Positions 56,539-64,000 of a stretch of DNA of 64,000 nucleotides are shown one piece after another; the first letter of the stretch is position 1; each line of letters starts with the position of its first letter. The stretch covers positions 248,001 through 312,000 of the forward strand of contig CAVPQU010000005.1 in NCBI GenBank assembly GCA_963707665.1, given 5' to 3'. The translations under genes were made by a program, and so were the position numbers. The DNA is from DATJCV01 sp963707665. GTDB taxonomy: Bacteria; Pseudomonadota; Gammaproteobacteria; Burkholderiales; Burkholderiaceae_D. The notes under the pieces are model-generated. The model saw only the letters and a program-made list of their open reading frames with translations. It was not told where the DNA came from and did no database searches.

Positions 56539-57165
56539 ATGCAAATAATGAATAAACTCATCATTAGCCTGGATCGGGCGCTACGGACGGTTTCCGGGGT
56601 CGGAGCGGCGACGCGTGCCAGTCCCGGTTTGCATGCGGCGGACAGCGTATTGGACGCGGCGCAGCAGCGGCATAGCGCGGGACTGATGCGCGTGAATCAT
56701 GTTGGCGAGGTGTGTGCCCAGGCCTTGTATGAGGCGCAGGGGCGGTTTGCGCGTAGCCCCGCGTTGCGCCAGCAGTTCGCCGCGGCCGGGCGGGAAGAGG
56801 AAGATCATCTGGCCTGGACCGCCGAGCGCCTGCGCGAATTGCATTCGCGTCCCAGCTTGTTGAATCCGCTGTGGTATGCCGGCGCCTACGCGCTGGGGGC
56901 GCTGGCGGCCAAATTGGGCGATGCACGAAGCCTTGGCTTCGTGGTGGAAACTGAACGCCAGGTGGAGGCGCATTTGGCCAGCCATCTGCAGCAACTGCCG
57001 GAGCAGGACGCCAAATCGCGCGCCATCGTCGTGCAAATGGCGGCGGACGAGGTGGCGCACGGTGAGGCGGCGCAGGCGCTGGGTGCGGCCGAGGCGCCAT
57101 TGCCGGTCAGGCAGGGAATGCGGGCGATGGCGAAGGTGATGACGTCCGTTGCCTATTATTTATAA
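56539..57165 (+). CDS. coq7: 2-polyprenyl-3-methyl-6-methoxy-1,4-benzoquinone monooxygenase (Coq7)
   Basis: Coq7 is the di-iron hydroxylase of ubiquinone synthesis that makes demethylubiquinol. The 208-residue product shows the diiron ligands in duplicated ExxH-type sites: VNHVGEVCAQALYEAQ, EEEDHLAWTAERL, ERQVEAHLASHL, and AADEVAHGEAAQ. The start may be 56539 or the in-frame ATG at 56548; both precede the same conserved N-terminus. It is separated from porin 2 by a divergent promoter region and from porin 3 by its terminator. Confidence 0.94.
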   Translation: MQIMNKLIISLDRALRTVSGVGAATRASPGLHAADSVLDAAQQRHSAGLMRVNHVGEVCAQALYEAQGRFARSPALRQQFAAAGREEEDHLAWTAERLRELHSRPSLLNPLWYAGAYALGALAAKLGDARSLGFVVETERQVEAHLASHLQQLPEQDAKSRAIVVQMAADEVAHGEAAQALGAAEAPLPVRQGMRAMAKVMTSVAYYL

Positions 57166-57271
57166 ACTCGACGACAAACCAGGCTGCGACCATTTTTCGC
57201 AGGGCTGAACACAGCAGCCATGTTCACCTCCGCATCAATACCGGCGGTCTGGATGTCGATAACCAATAAAA

Positions 57272-57297
57272 AAACGGACCCATAAATGGGTCCGTTT
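57272..57297 (-). terminator. Terminator of the third porin gene
   Basis: Perfect 12-bp stem (AAACGGACCCAT with ATGGGTCCGTTT) and a two-base gap, with a T run on the minus strand. The stem shares ACGGACCC with the terminator of porin 2. Confidence 0.88.
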
Positions 57298-57357
57298 CGT
57301 TGCTTGAAGCTACTGACTCAGAGAGAGTGGCGGCATCAAGTCTGCTCTTCAGCCTGC

Positions 57358-58413
57358 TTAAAACAAGTGGTTGATACCCACTGAAACACCGGTCTGGTTT
57401 GGCTGGTTGGCTACGCTGTCGTAACGTGCGTTATCGATGTCAGCATAGAAATTGGTCCGTTTGGACAGCGCGTAAGTGGCGCCGACGATGAAGAGCTTGC
57501 GCTTGCCATCATTGTCCGTTGCCAAGGCATTGGTGCTAGAGAAGCCCTTGGTCTGGTAGTAACCCACGGTCAGCGCGGCAATCGGGGTGACGTTGTAGCT
57601 GCCGCCGAGCCACCAGTCTTTGGTGCGCTGTTCACCACCGATCACCAGATCTTGCTTGGCATCGGCATAGCCGAGCGCGACACGGAACGGACCGGTTGCA
57701 TAGGCGCCCCCTACGGTCCAGTTTTTCAGACTTTGATTAAGCGCCGTATTCGTCGGAACCGGGGTCACTCCAAACAGACCTGCACGTTTGCCCGTTGTGT
57801 ACGCGCCACCAACGCTGAATGGACCGCCGCTGTAACTGAGGCCGATTGCTGCGGTTGAGTTGTTGCCGGTGCTGCCCGCGACTTCACCCAATGCGTATTC
57901 CGCTCGAGCCGTTACACCACCGAAAGTGCCGGTGTACTGGATGTCGTTGTCGAGGCGGATCAGGCCGCCCTGGTTAACCAGGGGAATGATGCCGGTGTAT
58001 TTGTAGTTGAACGGATCGTAGGCGCTGATTGTCCGGTAGTTGACCGAATATTGATGGCCCACATCCAGCGAACCCCAGGCGCCGCCAAGGCCAACCGCGG
58101 CGGTCCGGTTGAACAACCTGTTGCTGGCGTTATCCAGCGTGCCGGTGCCGGTGTTGAAGCCGGTTTCCAGGCTGAAGTGCGCATTCTGTCCACCACCCAG
58201 ATCCTCTATGCCCTTGAAGCCGATGCGGTTGGAGTTGTAAGTGCCGTTCGAACCGATGCTCAGTTTGTTGCCACGAGTACCGTCAGGATTGGTGGCGTTG
58301 GTTTGATCTCGAATGCCGCCATCGAATGAACCGTAGATGGTAATGCTGGTTTGTGCTGCTGCGACACCTGCAAAGGTGCCGAGTACAGCCAGAGCGAGTA
58401 ATGATTTCTTCAT
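57358..58413 (-). CDS. Gram-negative porin (third copy)
   Basis: The 351-residue protein begins MKKSLLALAVLGTFAGVAAA and has the standard order TSITIYGSFDGGIRDQTN, NRIGFKGIEDLGGGQNAHF, AVGLGGAWGSLDVGHQYSVN, GLIRLDNDIQYTGTFG, and a C-terminal SVGINHLF ending in phenylalanine. Closely related to porin 2, including the GEVAGSTG segment. It is a 16-strand outer-membrane channel. It lies opposite coq7 and has its own terminator at 57272. Confidence 0.94.
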   Translation of the reverse strand: MKKSLLALAVLGTFAGVAAAQTSITIYGSFDGGIRDQTNATNPDGTRGNKLSIGSNGTYNSNRIGFKGIEDLGGGQNAHFSLETGFNTGTGTLDNASNRLFNRTAAVGLGGAWGSLDVGHQYSVNYRTISAYDPFNYKYTGIIPLVNQGGLIRLDNDIQYTGTFGGVTARAEYALGEVAGSTGNNSTAAIGLSYSGGPFSVGGAYTTGKRAGLFGVTPVPTNTALNQSLKNWTVGGAYATGPFRVALGYADAKQDLVIGGEQRTKDWWLGGSYNVTPIAALTVGYYQTKGFSSTNALATDNDGKRKLFIVGATYALSKRTNFYADIDNARYDSVANQPNQTGVSVGINHLF

Positions 58414-59115
58414 TAAAAATTCTCCAAAAATGGTCGTGGCGGGAGTGTTCAGCAGGGCGCTGGTATTGAAGTGCGCCCTAACACCGCCAAACTGATGTGC
58501 CAGGAATGCGCAAGTCGCTGAAATACGTTTAATGCGTCGTCCAACAAGGGCGCATGGTCGGCAGTTGGAGCAGAACCGATTATTCGGGCTAAAAAACGGA
58601 AAATGCGGTTCTGGAAGTGCGGCCGGCTAAGTATTTAAGCAGCCTGGTAACCTTAATTTCACCAAAAAGCAGCGAGGGCGGCAAAGAAAATTGAGGTTTT
58701 CTCGTGATATTTTGGTTAAAACGTCGTTATTTAACAACAAAAACGTAATTTTATTGGTGACGCAGAAATGTTTTTAGTGTATGAAGAGAAATATTGGGGG
58801 TGGGCCTTGTGCGACGTAAGCGGTCGAAGATTTTTGGCACAAAAACGCCCGTATCATTCGAATGCACCGCTGCGCCGTAGGCGACGGCGCGGTTCCGGAT
58901 ATTAGGGTGGTAATGCGGCAGGGCGGGGCGGCGGGCTGCACGCGAAAATATCGATCATGCGGCCCTTCGTCGTGCCCGGATAAGTGATCGCGACGGTTGA
59001 GGCGATTCGCAGCTTGGTGGGCGGCGGGTCGTGCTCGCCTGAAGCATCATGCGCAAGTGCGCTCCGGCAGCGCGCCGCAATGTTATGCATTTGCCGTCTC
59101 GCGATAATAGCAGTG
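58414..59115. other. Gene-poor region upstream of porin 3
   Basis: About 700 bases without a supportable gene. The porin 3 promoter should lie near 58414-58500 on the minus strand, and the stretch around 58640-58800 is distinctly AT-rich. A 62-codon frame (58902-59090, minus) has no recognised sequence and was not called. Confidence 0.45.
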
Positions 59116-59174
59116 GGAGTATGTCTAAAAAGTCAAATAAAGTTAGTCGTTATTGCCTGTTGATACTAGGAGTA
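59116..59174 (-). repeat. TACTCC-N47-TACTCC intergenic element, copy 6 (inverted)
   Basis: GGAGTA at 59116 and 59169, starts 53 bp apart. Its centre (minus-strand GACTAACTTT) departs most from the family core, but the two hexamers and their spacing are exact. It lies about 107 bases from the end of the OsmC-like gene. Confidence 0.65.
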
Positions 59175-59280
59175 TTGGAGGCGCGCAACCGCAAGTCAAG
59201 TCAAGGGATATCTGCGATCGCGCGGCAAGAGTGAAGTGGTGGCCGTGAGCACGGATGGCCCGCCGGCCGCGGTGATGATG

Positions 59281-59730
59281 CTAAGAAGGGGTGGCGTCGG
59301 CCTCCGCCAGATCATCCACAATCTCGAACGAGTGCGTGATTTCTGCGGTTTTCTCAAGCATGATCGATGCCGAGCAGTATTTGTCGTGCGACAGCTTGAT
59401 GGCCCGTTCCACCAGGTTTTCCTTCAGATCGCGGCCGCGCACAGTGAAATGGAAGTGGATTTTGGTGAAGACCTTCGGGTCGCTGTCGGCGCGTTCTGCT
59501 TGCAGCTTGACGTCGCAGCCGTGCACATTTTGCCGGCTCTTGCGCAGGATGATGACAACGTCATACGCGGTGCAGCCACCGGCGCCGGCCAGCATGACTT
59601 CCATCGGTCGCGGCGCCAAGTTGCGGCCGCCACCCTCGAGCGCGCCATCCATCGCCAAGACATGGCCCGAGCCGGTTTCTGCCAAAAACGTCATGCCGGA
59701 GGGCCCGGTCCAGCGTACGGTGCATTTCAT
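59281..59730 (-). CDS. OsmC family protein (YhfA-like)
   Basis: The 149-residue protein belongs to the OsmC/Ohr fold, whose characterised members reduce organic hydroperoxides with two cysteines. One is in AGAGGCTAYDVVIIL and the other in SHDKYCSASIMLEK, the order of the YhfA subgroup, whose in vivo role is uncertain. It has no signal peptide. Its stop is about 100 bases from element copy 6. An upstream minus-strand frame reaches to 59902, but nothing recognisable lies there. Confidence 0.88.
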   Translation of the reverse strand: MKCTVRWTGPSGMTFLAETGSGHVLAMDGALEGGGRNLAPRPMEVMLAGAGGCTAYDVVIILRKSRQNVHGCDVKLQAERADSDPKVFTKIHFHFTVRGRDLKENLVERAIKLSHDKYCSASIMLEKTAEITHSFEIVDDLAEADATPS

Positions 59731-59984
59731 TGCTATGCTCGCTCAAAGTGAATAAATGAATATTGTAATAGCTGCCATTAATGCGCGTGTGGCTGCCGCT
59801 GACGACATGCTCGTGGCGCAAGGCAAGGGCCATCTGTTGCGATGCGGCAGTCAGCATATCGTGAAGTAATGTTCGTAATATGAAATAGTTTTGTAATGTC
59901 ATGATTTCAAACAGGATTGCCGATTTTATTGGTTAGGTAAAAATTTCCATCAAGACATAATGACGAAAAATTGGGATCATTACC

Positions 59985-60012
59985 TTGCGGCGCACAATAG
60001 GTTGGCTATAAT
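59985..60012 (+). promoter_or_regulatory. Sigma-70-like promoter for the candidate sRNA
   Basis: TTGCGG at 59985-59990 and a perfect TATAAT at 60007-60012 are separated by 16 bases. No coding gene begins just downstream. The expected start is near 60019. Confidence 0.65.
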
Positions 60013-60018
60013 GGAAAT

Positions 60019-60129
60019 TCATGAATTGTGCGCGGAAGAACATCGCGCTGTCGTGTCCCCTGTCTCCTCCACCCTCCTCCTCAGGTGTGGACTTAAGCCC
60101 GAAGCCCTTGCGGCTCGGGCTTTTTTTAA
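60019..60129 (+). ncRNA. Candidate small RNA upstream of rplM
   Basis: A short unit runs from a consensus promoter to a strong terminator (60099-60129: stem AGCCCGA-GCC with GGC-CGGGCT and a seven-T tail). The body is about 110 nucleotides. Its middle has a long pyrimidine stretch with CCTCC repeated (around 60065-60083), the kind of unpaired anti-Shine-Dalgarno sequence seen in some bacterial regulatory RNAs. A 74-codon frame overlaps it (59960-60184) but matches nothing I know. The 5' end, near 60019, is inferred from the promoter. Confidence 0.6.
60099..60129 (+). terminator. Rho-independent terminator of the candidate sRNA
   Basis: AGCCCGAAGCC and GGCTCGGGCT form a stem with one mismatch around CTTGC, followed by seven T. 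It lies ahead of the rplM promoter, so it does not belong to the ribosomal protein operon. Confidence 0.85.
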
Positions 60130-60164
60130 TCGGGTGCAAAATGGCAGGCACATGAGTGCCCAAT

Positions 60165-60194
60165 TTGACGGCGCATGCCGGTAAAGGCTATAAT
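60165..60194 (+). promoter_or_regulatory. Strong sigma-70 promoter of rplM-rpsI
   Basis: TTGACG at 60165-60170 and TATAAT at 60189-60194 are separated by 18 bases, about 122 bases before the rplM ATG. A leader of roughly 115 bases follows. Confidence 0.85.
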
Positions 60195-60316
60195 CGCCGG
60201 CTTTCCGTTCGCTCAGGAAAGACAATAAGGCAGAGTCCGCTAGGCGCCGTGCGTTTAACGTAATGGCGAATGAACGGAACCACCCATTTGAGCGATTCAT
60301 TTATCAGGAAGTCATC

Positions 60317-60745
60317 ATGAAAACCTTTTCCGCTAAAGGCCACGAAGTCCAGCGCGACTGGTTCGTGATTGACGCGACGGACAAAGTCCTCGGACGTGTT
60401 GCCAGCGAAGTGGCACTCCGATTGCGCGGCAAGCACAAACCAGAATTTACTCCGCACGTCGATACCGGCGATTTCATCGTCGTCGTCAATGCAGGCAAGC
60501 TGCGCGTGACCGGCACCAAGGCGACCGACAAAGTCTACTATCGCCACTCGAGCTATCCGGGCGGCATCTATGAAACCAATTTCCAGAAAATGCAGCAGCG
60601 TTTTCCGGGTCGCGCGCTGGAAAAAGCAGTCAAGGGCATGCTGCCCAAAGGGCCGCTCGGCTACGCGATGATCAAGAAGCTGAAGGTGTATGCGGAAGCT
60701 TCGCATCCGCACACCGCGCAGCAACCCAAAGCACTCGAACTCTAA
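60317..60745 (+). CDS. rplM: 50S ribosomal protein L13
   Basis: The 142-residue L13 binds 23S rRNA early in 50S assembly. It begins MKTFSAKGHEVQRDWFVIDA and contains the family motifs VLGRVASEVALRLRGKHKP, YYRHSSYPGGIYE, and the highly conserved AVKGMLPKGPLGYAMIKKLK. The frame opens earlier at 60263, but ATG 60317 has a GGAAGTC ribosome site and is the normal start. It is first in the rplM-rpsI operon, nine bases before rpsI. Confidence 0.98.
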   Translation: MKTFSAKGHEVQRDWFVIDATDKVLGRVASEVALRLRGKHKPEFTPHVDTGDFIVVVNAGKLRVTGTKATDKVYYRHSSYPGGIYETNFQKMQQRFPGRALEKAVKGMLPKGPLGYAMIKKLKVYAEASHPHTAQQPKALEL

Positions 60746-60754
60746 GGAACAGAC

Positions 60755-61147
60755 ATGATCGGTAACTACAATTACGGAACCGGCCGTCGCAAGAGTGCAG
60801 TGGCGCGCGTGTTCATCAAATCTGGCTCGGGCCAGATCGTCGTCAACGGCAAGCCGGCGGCTGAGTATTTTTCGCGTGAAACCGGCCTGATGGTGATCCG
60901 CCAGCCGCTGGAACTGACCAACAATGTCGAGAGTTTCGACATCATGGTCAACGTCAACGGCGGCGGCGAGTCCGGCCAGGCCGGCGCGGTGCGCCACGGC
61001 ATCACCCGTGCGCTGATCGATTACGACGCCACGCTCAAACCGGAACTGTCGAAGGCCGGCTTCGTGACCCGCGATGCGCGTGAAGTCGAGCGTAAAAAAG
61101 TCGGTTTGCGCAAGGCACGTCGCGCCAAGCAGTTCTCCAAGCGCTAA
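60755..61147 (+). CDS. rpsI: 30S ribosomal protein S9
   Basis: The 130-residue S9 begins MIGNYNYGTGRRKSAVARVF and has the GRRKSAVARV and PLELTNNVESFDI motifs. The basic C-terminal tail ends KKVGLRKARRAKQFSKR, which reaches the P-site tRNA in the 30S subunit. It forms the usual operon with rplM and is followed by a terminator. Confidence 0.98.
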   Translation: MIGNYNYGTGRRKSAVARVFIKSGSGQIVVNGKPAAEYFSRETGLMVIRQPLELTNNVESFDIMVNVNGGGESGQAGAVRHGITRALIDYDATLKPELSKAGFVTRDAREVERKKVGLRKARRAKQFSKR

Positions 61148-61170
61148 TCCGGATTTTCGGACCATCGAAG

Positions 61171-61200
61171 AACCGCCGGGCTCGCGCTCGGCGGTTTTTT
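61171..61200 (+). terminator. Rho-independent terminator after rpsI
   Basis: Perfect 8-bp stem (AACCGCCG with CGGCGGTT) with a ten-base loop, followed by a T run. Confidence 0.9.
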
Positions 61201-61265
61201 GCTTTGTTTTTTGCCTTTTCTGCGGCTGTTAAAATCCAGATTTGCACGTGGTGCAGAGGAAAATC

Positions 61266-62321
61266 ATGATCAAGGTTGGCATCGTAGGCGGCACAGGCTA
61301 TACGGGTGTCGAATTGCTGCGCCTGTTGGCGACCCATCCGCAAGCGGAAGTGATGGCGATGACTTCGCGCAAGGAAGATGGCATGCCGGTCGCCGACATG
61401 TTTCCGTCCTTGCGCGGCCGCGTCAACCTGGCGTTTTCCAGTCCCGACAAGGCGCACCTCGCCGATTGCGACGTGGTGTTCTTCGCCACGCCGCACGGGG
61501 TGGCGATGGCGCAGGCGGCGGAATTGCTGGCAGCCGGCGTCAAGGTGATCGACCTGGCGGCCGATTTCCGCCTGCAGGACACGGCGGTTTTTGAAAAATG
61601 GTATGGCATGCCGCACTCTTGTCCCGATCTGCTGGAGGAGGCGGTGTACGGCTTGCCGGAAGTTAATCGCAGTGCGATCGCGGAAGCGCGGCTGATCGGC
61701 TTGCCGGGTTGCTATCCGACCTCGATGCAGCTCGGTTTTGCGCCGCTGCTGGCGCAGGGCAGGCCGCTGGTGCAGGAAGCCAGCCTGATCGCCGACTGCA
61801 AGTCGGGCGTGTCCGGCGCCGGGCGCAAGGCGGAAATCTGGACCCTGATGGCGGAGGCGTCGGACAACTTCAAGGCCTATGCCGTCAAGGGGCATCGCCA
61901 CCAGCCGGAAACGGTGCAGGGCTTGCGCGCCATTGCCGGCAACGACCCGGCGCGCCAGATCGGCCTGACCTTCGTGCCGCACCTGGTGCCGATGATCCGC
62001 GGCATCCATTCGACGCTGTACGCGACGATTCTGCCCGAGGCGCGCGATACCGACTTCCAGGCGCTGTACGAAAAGTACTATCGGGAGCAGGCCTTTGTCG
62101 ACGTGATGCCGGCCGGCAGCCATCCGGAAACGCGGTCGGTGCGCGCCTCCAACATGCTGCGCATCGCGCTGCACCGGCCCGGCAACGGCGATCTGCTGGT
62201 GATCCTGGTGGTCGAGGACAATCTGGTCAAAGGCGCGGCGGGCCAAGGCGTGCAGTGCATGAACATCATGTTCGGGCTGGCTGAAACCACTGGCTTGATG
62301 CACGTGCCAGTGTTGCCGTAA
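61266..62321 (+). CDS. argC: N-acetyl-gamma-glutamyl-phosphate reductase ArgC
   Basis: ArgC reduces N-acetylglutamyl phosphate with NADPH in arginine synthesis. The 351-residue product begins MIKVGIVGGTGYTGVELLRL, the NADP-binding Rossmann motif, has the catalytic cysteine in LPGCYPTSMQLGF, and RGIHSTLYATILPEA in the C-terminal domain. The frame opens earlier, but ATG 61266 follows an AGAGGAAA ribosome site. It lies between the ribosomal protein operon and the coiled-coil protein gene, and is intact here, unlike argJ. Confidence 0.97.
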   Translation: MIKVGIVGGTGYTGVELLRLLATHPQAEVMAMTSRKEDGMPVADMFPSLRGRVNLAFSSPDKAHLADCDVVFFATPHGVAMAQAAELLAAGVKVIDLAADFRLQDTAVFEKWYGMPHSCPDLLEEAVYGLPEVNRSAIAEARLIGLPGCYPTSMQLGFAPLLAQGRPLVQEASLIADCKSGVSGAGRKAEIWTLMAEASDNFKAYAVKGHRHQPETVQGLRAIAGNDPARQIGLTFVPHLVPMIRGIHSTLYATILPEARDTDFQALYEKYYREQAFVDVMPAGSHPETRSVRASNMLRIALHRPGNGDLLVILVVEDNLVKGAAGQGVQCMNIMFGLAETTGLMHVPVLP

Positions 62322-62356
62322 GTGGCGCGCGCCATGGTGCGCTATCGGAGGAGTAG

Positions 62357-63079
62357 ATGAAATATACCTTGCGCCGGCGGTCGGCCTCGGCGCCGCGCAT
62401 GGCGATCAAGAGCCGGCTATCGTGGCCGCTGAAAGCGGTGGTGACGCTCCTGTTGCTGGCACTGGCGCTGGTGATTGCACTCTGGGCCTACCGGATGGGG
62501 CGCGACTTTTCCGGTTTTGATCCGGTGGAGGCCAAACAGCACATCGCGCAATTGACGCAGCAGGTCAAGCAGTTGCAGCTGGAGCGTGACCAATTGCACA
62601 GTAGCGTTGATGCCAGCGAGAGCAGGATTACGATCGAGCAGGCGGCGCAGCAGGAACTGGCGATCCAGATCAAGACGCTGGAAGCGGAAAATACCAAACT
62701 GAAAGAGGATTTGGCGTTTTTCGAGAGCATGCTGCCGACCGGCACCGGTACCCAGGATGTGGCGATTTCACGGCTGGAAGGTGAGCTGGTGGCGCCCAAT
62801 CGCCTGCACTATCGTCTGCTGGTGCGGCAGAAGGTGCGGCAGCAGGGGTTTCGCGGCAACCTGCAACTGTCGCTGACCGTTGTGCAGCATGGCGCGACGA
62901 CGGTGTTGCAGTTTCCGCAGGCGGATGCCGCGGATGCCGACAAATACCGGCTCGAATTCAAGTATTATCAACGAGTTGAGGGCGTATTAAGCGTGCCGGA
63001 GGGCGCCGTGATCAAGGCGATTTCGGCGCGCGTGCTGGAACAAGGCAAGCTGCGCGCCCAGCAGTCGACCACTCTGTAG
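62357..63079 (+). CDS. DUF6776-like membrane-anchored coiled-coil protein
   Basis: The 240-residue protein has a basic N-terminus, one transmembrane helix at about residues 26-46 (VVTLLLLALALVIALWAY), then a long coiled coil (QLTQQVKQLQLERDQLHSSV to IKTLEAENTKLKEDLAFFES), and a C-terminal beta domain (RLHYRLLVRQKVRQ). I place it in the DUF6776 family, found before bactofilin in many betaproteobacteria; no function is known to me. It is 10 bases from the bactofilin gene and 35 bases after argC. Confidence 0.8.
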   Translation: MKYTLRRRSASAPRMAIKSRLSWPLKAVVTLLLLALALVIALWAYRMGRDFSGFDPVEAKQHIAQLTQQVKQLQLERDQLHSSVDASESRITIEQAAQQELAIQIKTLEAENTKLKEDLAFFESMLPTGTGTQDVAISRLEGELVAPNRLHYRLLVRQKVRQQGFRGNLQLSLTVVQHGATTVLQFPQADAADADKYRLEFKYYQRVEGVLSVPEGAVIKAISARVLEQGKLRAQQSTTL

Positions 63080-63089
63080 GGGAAGCAAC

Positions 63090-63494
63090 ATGTTCGGACG
63101 CAAATCCAGGGACACCATCGACAGCCTGATTGGTGGCTCGACCAGCATCGAGGGCAACCTGCGCTTTCGCGGCGGCTTGCGTCTGGATGGCCAGATCAAG
63201 GGCAGTGTCATTGCCGAGCCGGGCGAACCCAGCATGCTGGTGATTTCGGAGCAGGCCCGGGTCGAGGGCGAAGTGCGGGCCGCCCATCTGATCGTCAACG
63301 GCCAGATCGTCGGACCGGTTTATGCGGCCGAGATGCTTGAATTGCAGCCCAACGCCCGCATAACCGGAGATGTCCATTACAAGGCGCTGGAGATGCATGG
63401 CGGTGCCCAGGTATGCGGCAAATTGACGCACGACCAAAACGAGGAACCGTTGTTGAAGCTGGCCGCGGCCAGCGCGCCTTCAAGACCCGCTTAG
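63090..63494 (+). CDS. Bactofilin (polymer-forming cytoskeletal protein)
   Basis: The 134-residue product is a bactofilin, which self-assembles into filaments without nucleotides through a right-handed beta-helix. It begins MFGRKSRDTIDSLIGGSTSI and the core has the repeating strands of DUF583, such as GNLRFRGGLRLDGQIKGSVI, GPVYAAEMLELQPNARITGDV, and HYKALEMHGGAQVCGKL. Such proteins often help shape cells or position cell-wall enzymes. It is probably cotranscribed with the preceding coiled-coil gene and lies just before erpA. Confidence 0.92.
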   Translation: MFGRKSRDTIDSLIGGSTSIEGNLRFRGGLRLDGQIKGSVIAEPGEPSMLVISEQARVEGEVRAAHLIVNGQIVGPVYAAEMLELQPNARITGDVHYKALEMHGGAQVCGKLTHDQNEEPLLKLAAASAPSRPA

Positions 63495-63498
63495 GGGC

Positions 63499-63504
63499 TA
63501 TACT
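63499..63504 (+). promoter_or_regulatory. Likely -10 box of erpA
   Basis: TATACT, one base from consensus, lies 33 bases before the erpA ATG. No well-spaced -35 is seen. Confidence 0.4.
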
Positions 63505-63536
63505 GGAATCATTGAATGACATGGCAGGAGAGTGAA

Positions 63537-63899
63537 ATGAATGCTGTTGCACAAACAGAGAATGAAATGCCGGCGCCGATCGTCTTCACCGACAGCGCGG
63601 CCAACAAGGTCGCGCAGTTGATCGACGAAGAGGGCAATCCCGACCTGAAATTGCGCGTCTTCGTGCAGGGCGGCGGTTGCTCGGGCTTCCAGTACGGTTT
63701 CACCTTCGACGAAATCGTCAACGAAGACGACACCACGATGGTCAAGAACGGCGTGCAGCTGCTGATCGACTCGATGAGCTACCAGTACCTGGTCGGCGCC
63801 GAGATCGACTACAAGGACGACCTGGAAGGCGCGCAATTCGTCATCAAGAACCCGAGCGCCACCTCGACCTGCGGCTGCGGTTCGTCGTTTTCGGTGTAG
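63537..63899 (+). CDS. erpA: Iron-sulfur cluster insertion protein ErpA
   Basis: ErpA is an A-type carrier that transfers Fe-S clusters to target enzymes. The 120-residue product has the A-type motif FVQGGGCSGFQYGFTFD with the first cysteine and the C-terminal STCGCGSSFSV with the other two, so all three ligand cysteines are present. The frame opens earlier at 63516, but ATG 63537 follows an AGGAGAGTGAA ribosome site. It is the last gene of the window and is followed by a terminator. Confidence 0.97.
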   Translation: MNAVAQTENEMPAPIVFTDSAANKVAQLIDEEGNPDLKLRVFVQGGGCSGFQYGFTFDEIVNEDDTTMVKNGVQLLIDSMSYQYLVGAEIDYKDDLEGAQFVIKNPSATSTCGCGSSFSV

Positions 63900-63920
63900 G
63901 ACTCGGTCGCTGCGGCAAAA

Positions 63921-63944
63921 AGGACGCGCGAGCGTCCTTTTTTT
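63921..63944 (+). terminator. Rho-independent terminator after erpA
   Basis: Perfect 7-bp stem (AGGACGC with GCGTCCT), GCGA loop, then a run of T. A-rich sequence on the other side makes it possibly bidirectional. Confidence 0.9.
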
Positions 63945-64000
63945 ATGTCATCGATTGGGGTTCTCAAAACACCACTGAGTGCACATCTATCCGCCTGCGC

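Noticed and set aside
58902..59090. 62-codon minus-strand frame between porin 3 and the OsmC-like gene
   Set aside because: No conserved domain, no ribosome site, and proline-rich low-information sequence. Left uncalled.
60040..60095. Antisense reading of the C-rich region as a GGA-repeat CsrB-like RNA
   Set aside because: The terminator has its T-run on the plus strand only, and there is no promoter or terminator for a minus-strand transcript.
59960..60184. 74-codon frame overlapping the candidate sRNA and its terminator
   Set aside because: It runs through a strong terminator and into the rplM promoter, which a real gene would not do. It has no ribosome site.

Overview
The window is a GC-rich bacterial chromosome segment. 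The dcw cluster followed by lpxC and secA, the argJ/DUF815/mutT/yacG/zapD/coaE/pilD-pilC-pilB block, the Burkholderia-type porins and the bactofilin/erpA pair point to a betaproteobacterium of the order Burkholderiales, most likely Oxalobacteraceae (Herbaspirillum/Collimonas-like). That placement rests on recognised protein families and gene order, not on a database search.

Layout. 1-17 kb: a nearly complete division and cell-wall cluster, all on the plus strand and tightly overlapped: mraZ (3' end only), rsmH, ftsL, ftsI, murE, murF, mraY, murD, ftsW, (a possible 34-residue ORF), murG, murC, ddl, ftsQ, ftsA, ftsZ. 17-24 kb: peroxiredoxin, lpxC, dciA-like gene (minus), M23 peptidase, secA, then a guanidine-II riboswitch driving a Gdx/SugE guanidinium exporter. 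24-34 kb: argJ, a DUF815 ATPase and mutT on the plus strand, facing a minus-strand block of methyltransferase, yacG, zapD, coaE, pilD, pilC, pilB and a CNNM/CorC-type membrane protein. 34-41 kb: M20 amidohydrolase, a secreted protein and a zinc-metallopeptidase lipoprotein (minus), then an aminopeptidase lipoprotein and fadD (plus). 41-53 kb: acyl-CoA thioesterase, ATM1-type ABC exporter, LysR regulator, glutamate dehydrogenase and a complete acidic-amino-acid ABC importer with two tandem binding-protein genes, pyrC, and a DUF3025 gene. 53-59 kb: three porin genes around coq7, plus an antitoxin remnant. 59-64 kb: OsmC-like gene, a candidate small RNA, rplM-rpsI, argC, a DUF6776-like coiled-coil gene, bactofilin and erpA.

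Most genes are housekeeping. The division and peptidoglycan enzymes form a single coupled operon that ends at a strong terminator after ftsZ. The gdhA-gltIJKL stretch looks like a glutamate uptake and catabolism unit with an adjacent LysR gene.

The most unusual signal is an intergenic element found six times between 25.9 and 59.2 kb, in both orientations. It has two direct copies of TACTCC (or a one- or two-base variant) whose starts are always exactly 53 bp apart, with an AT-rich centre carrying a C-GCCCGTAAAA-like core. I do not recognise it. Other points of interest are the riboswitch, a C-rich candidate sRNA before rplM, a small ORF joined by ATGA overlaps to both ftsW and murG, and a possibly leaderless lpxC. 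Five otherwise intact genes (secA, argJ, fadD, pyrC, one porin) carry nine apparent single- or double-base frameshifts. Because secA is essential, sequence error is the simplest explanation for most of them.
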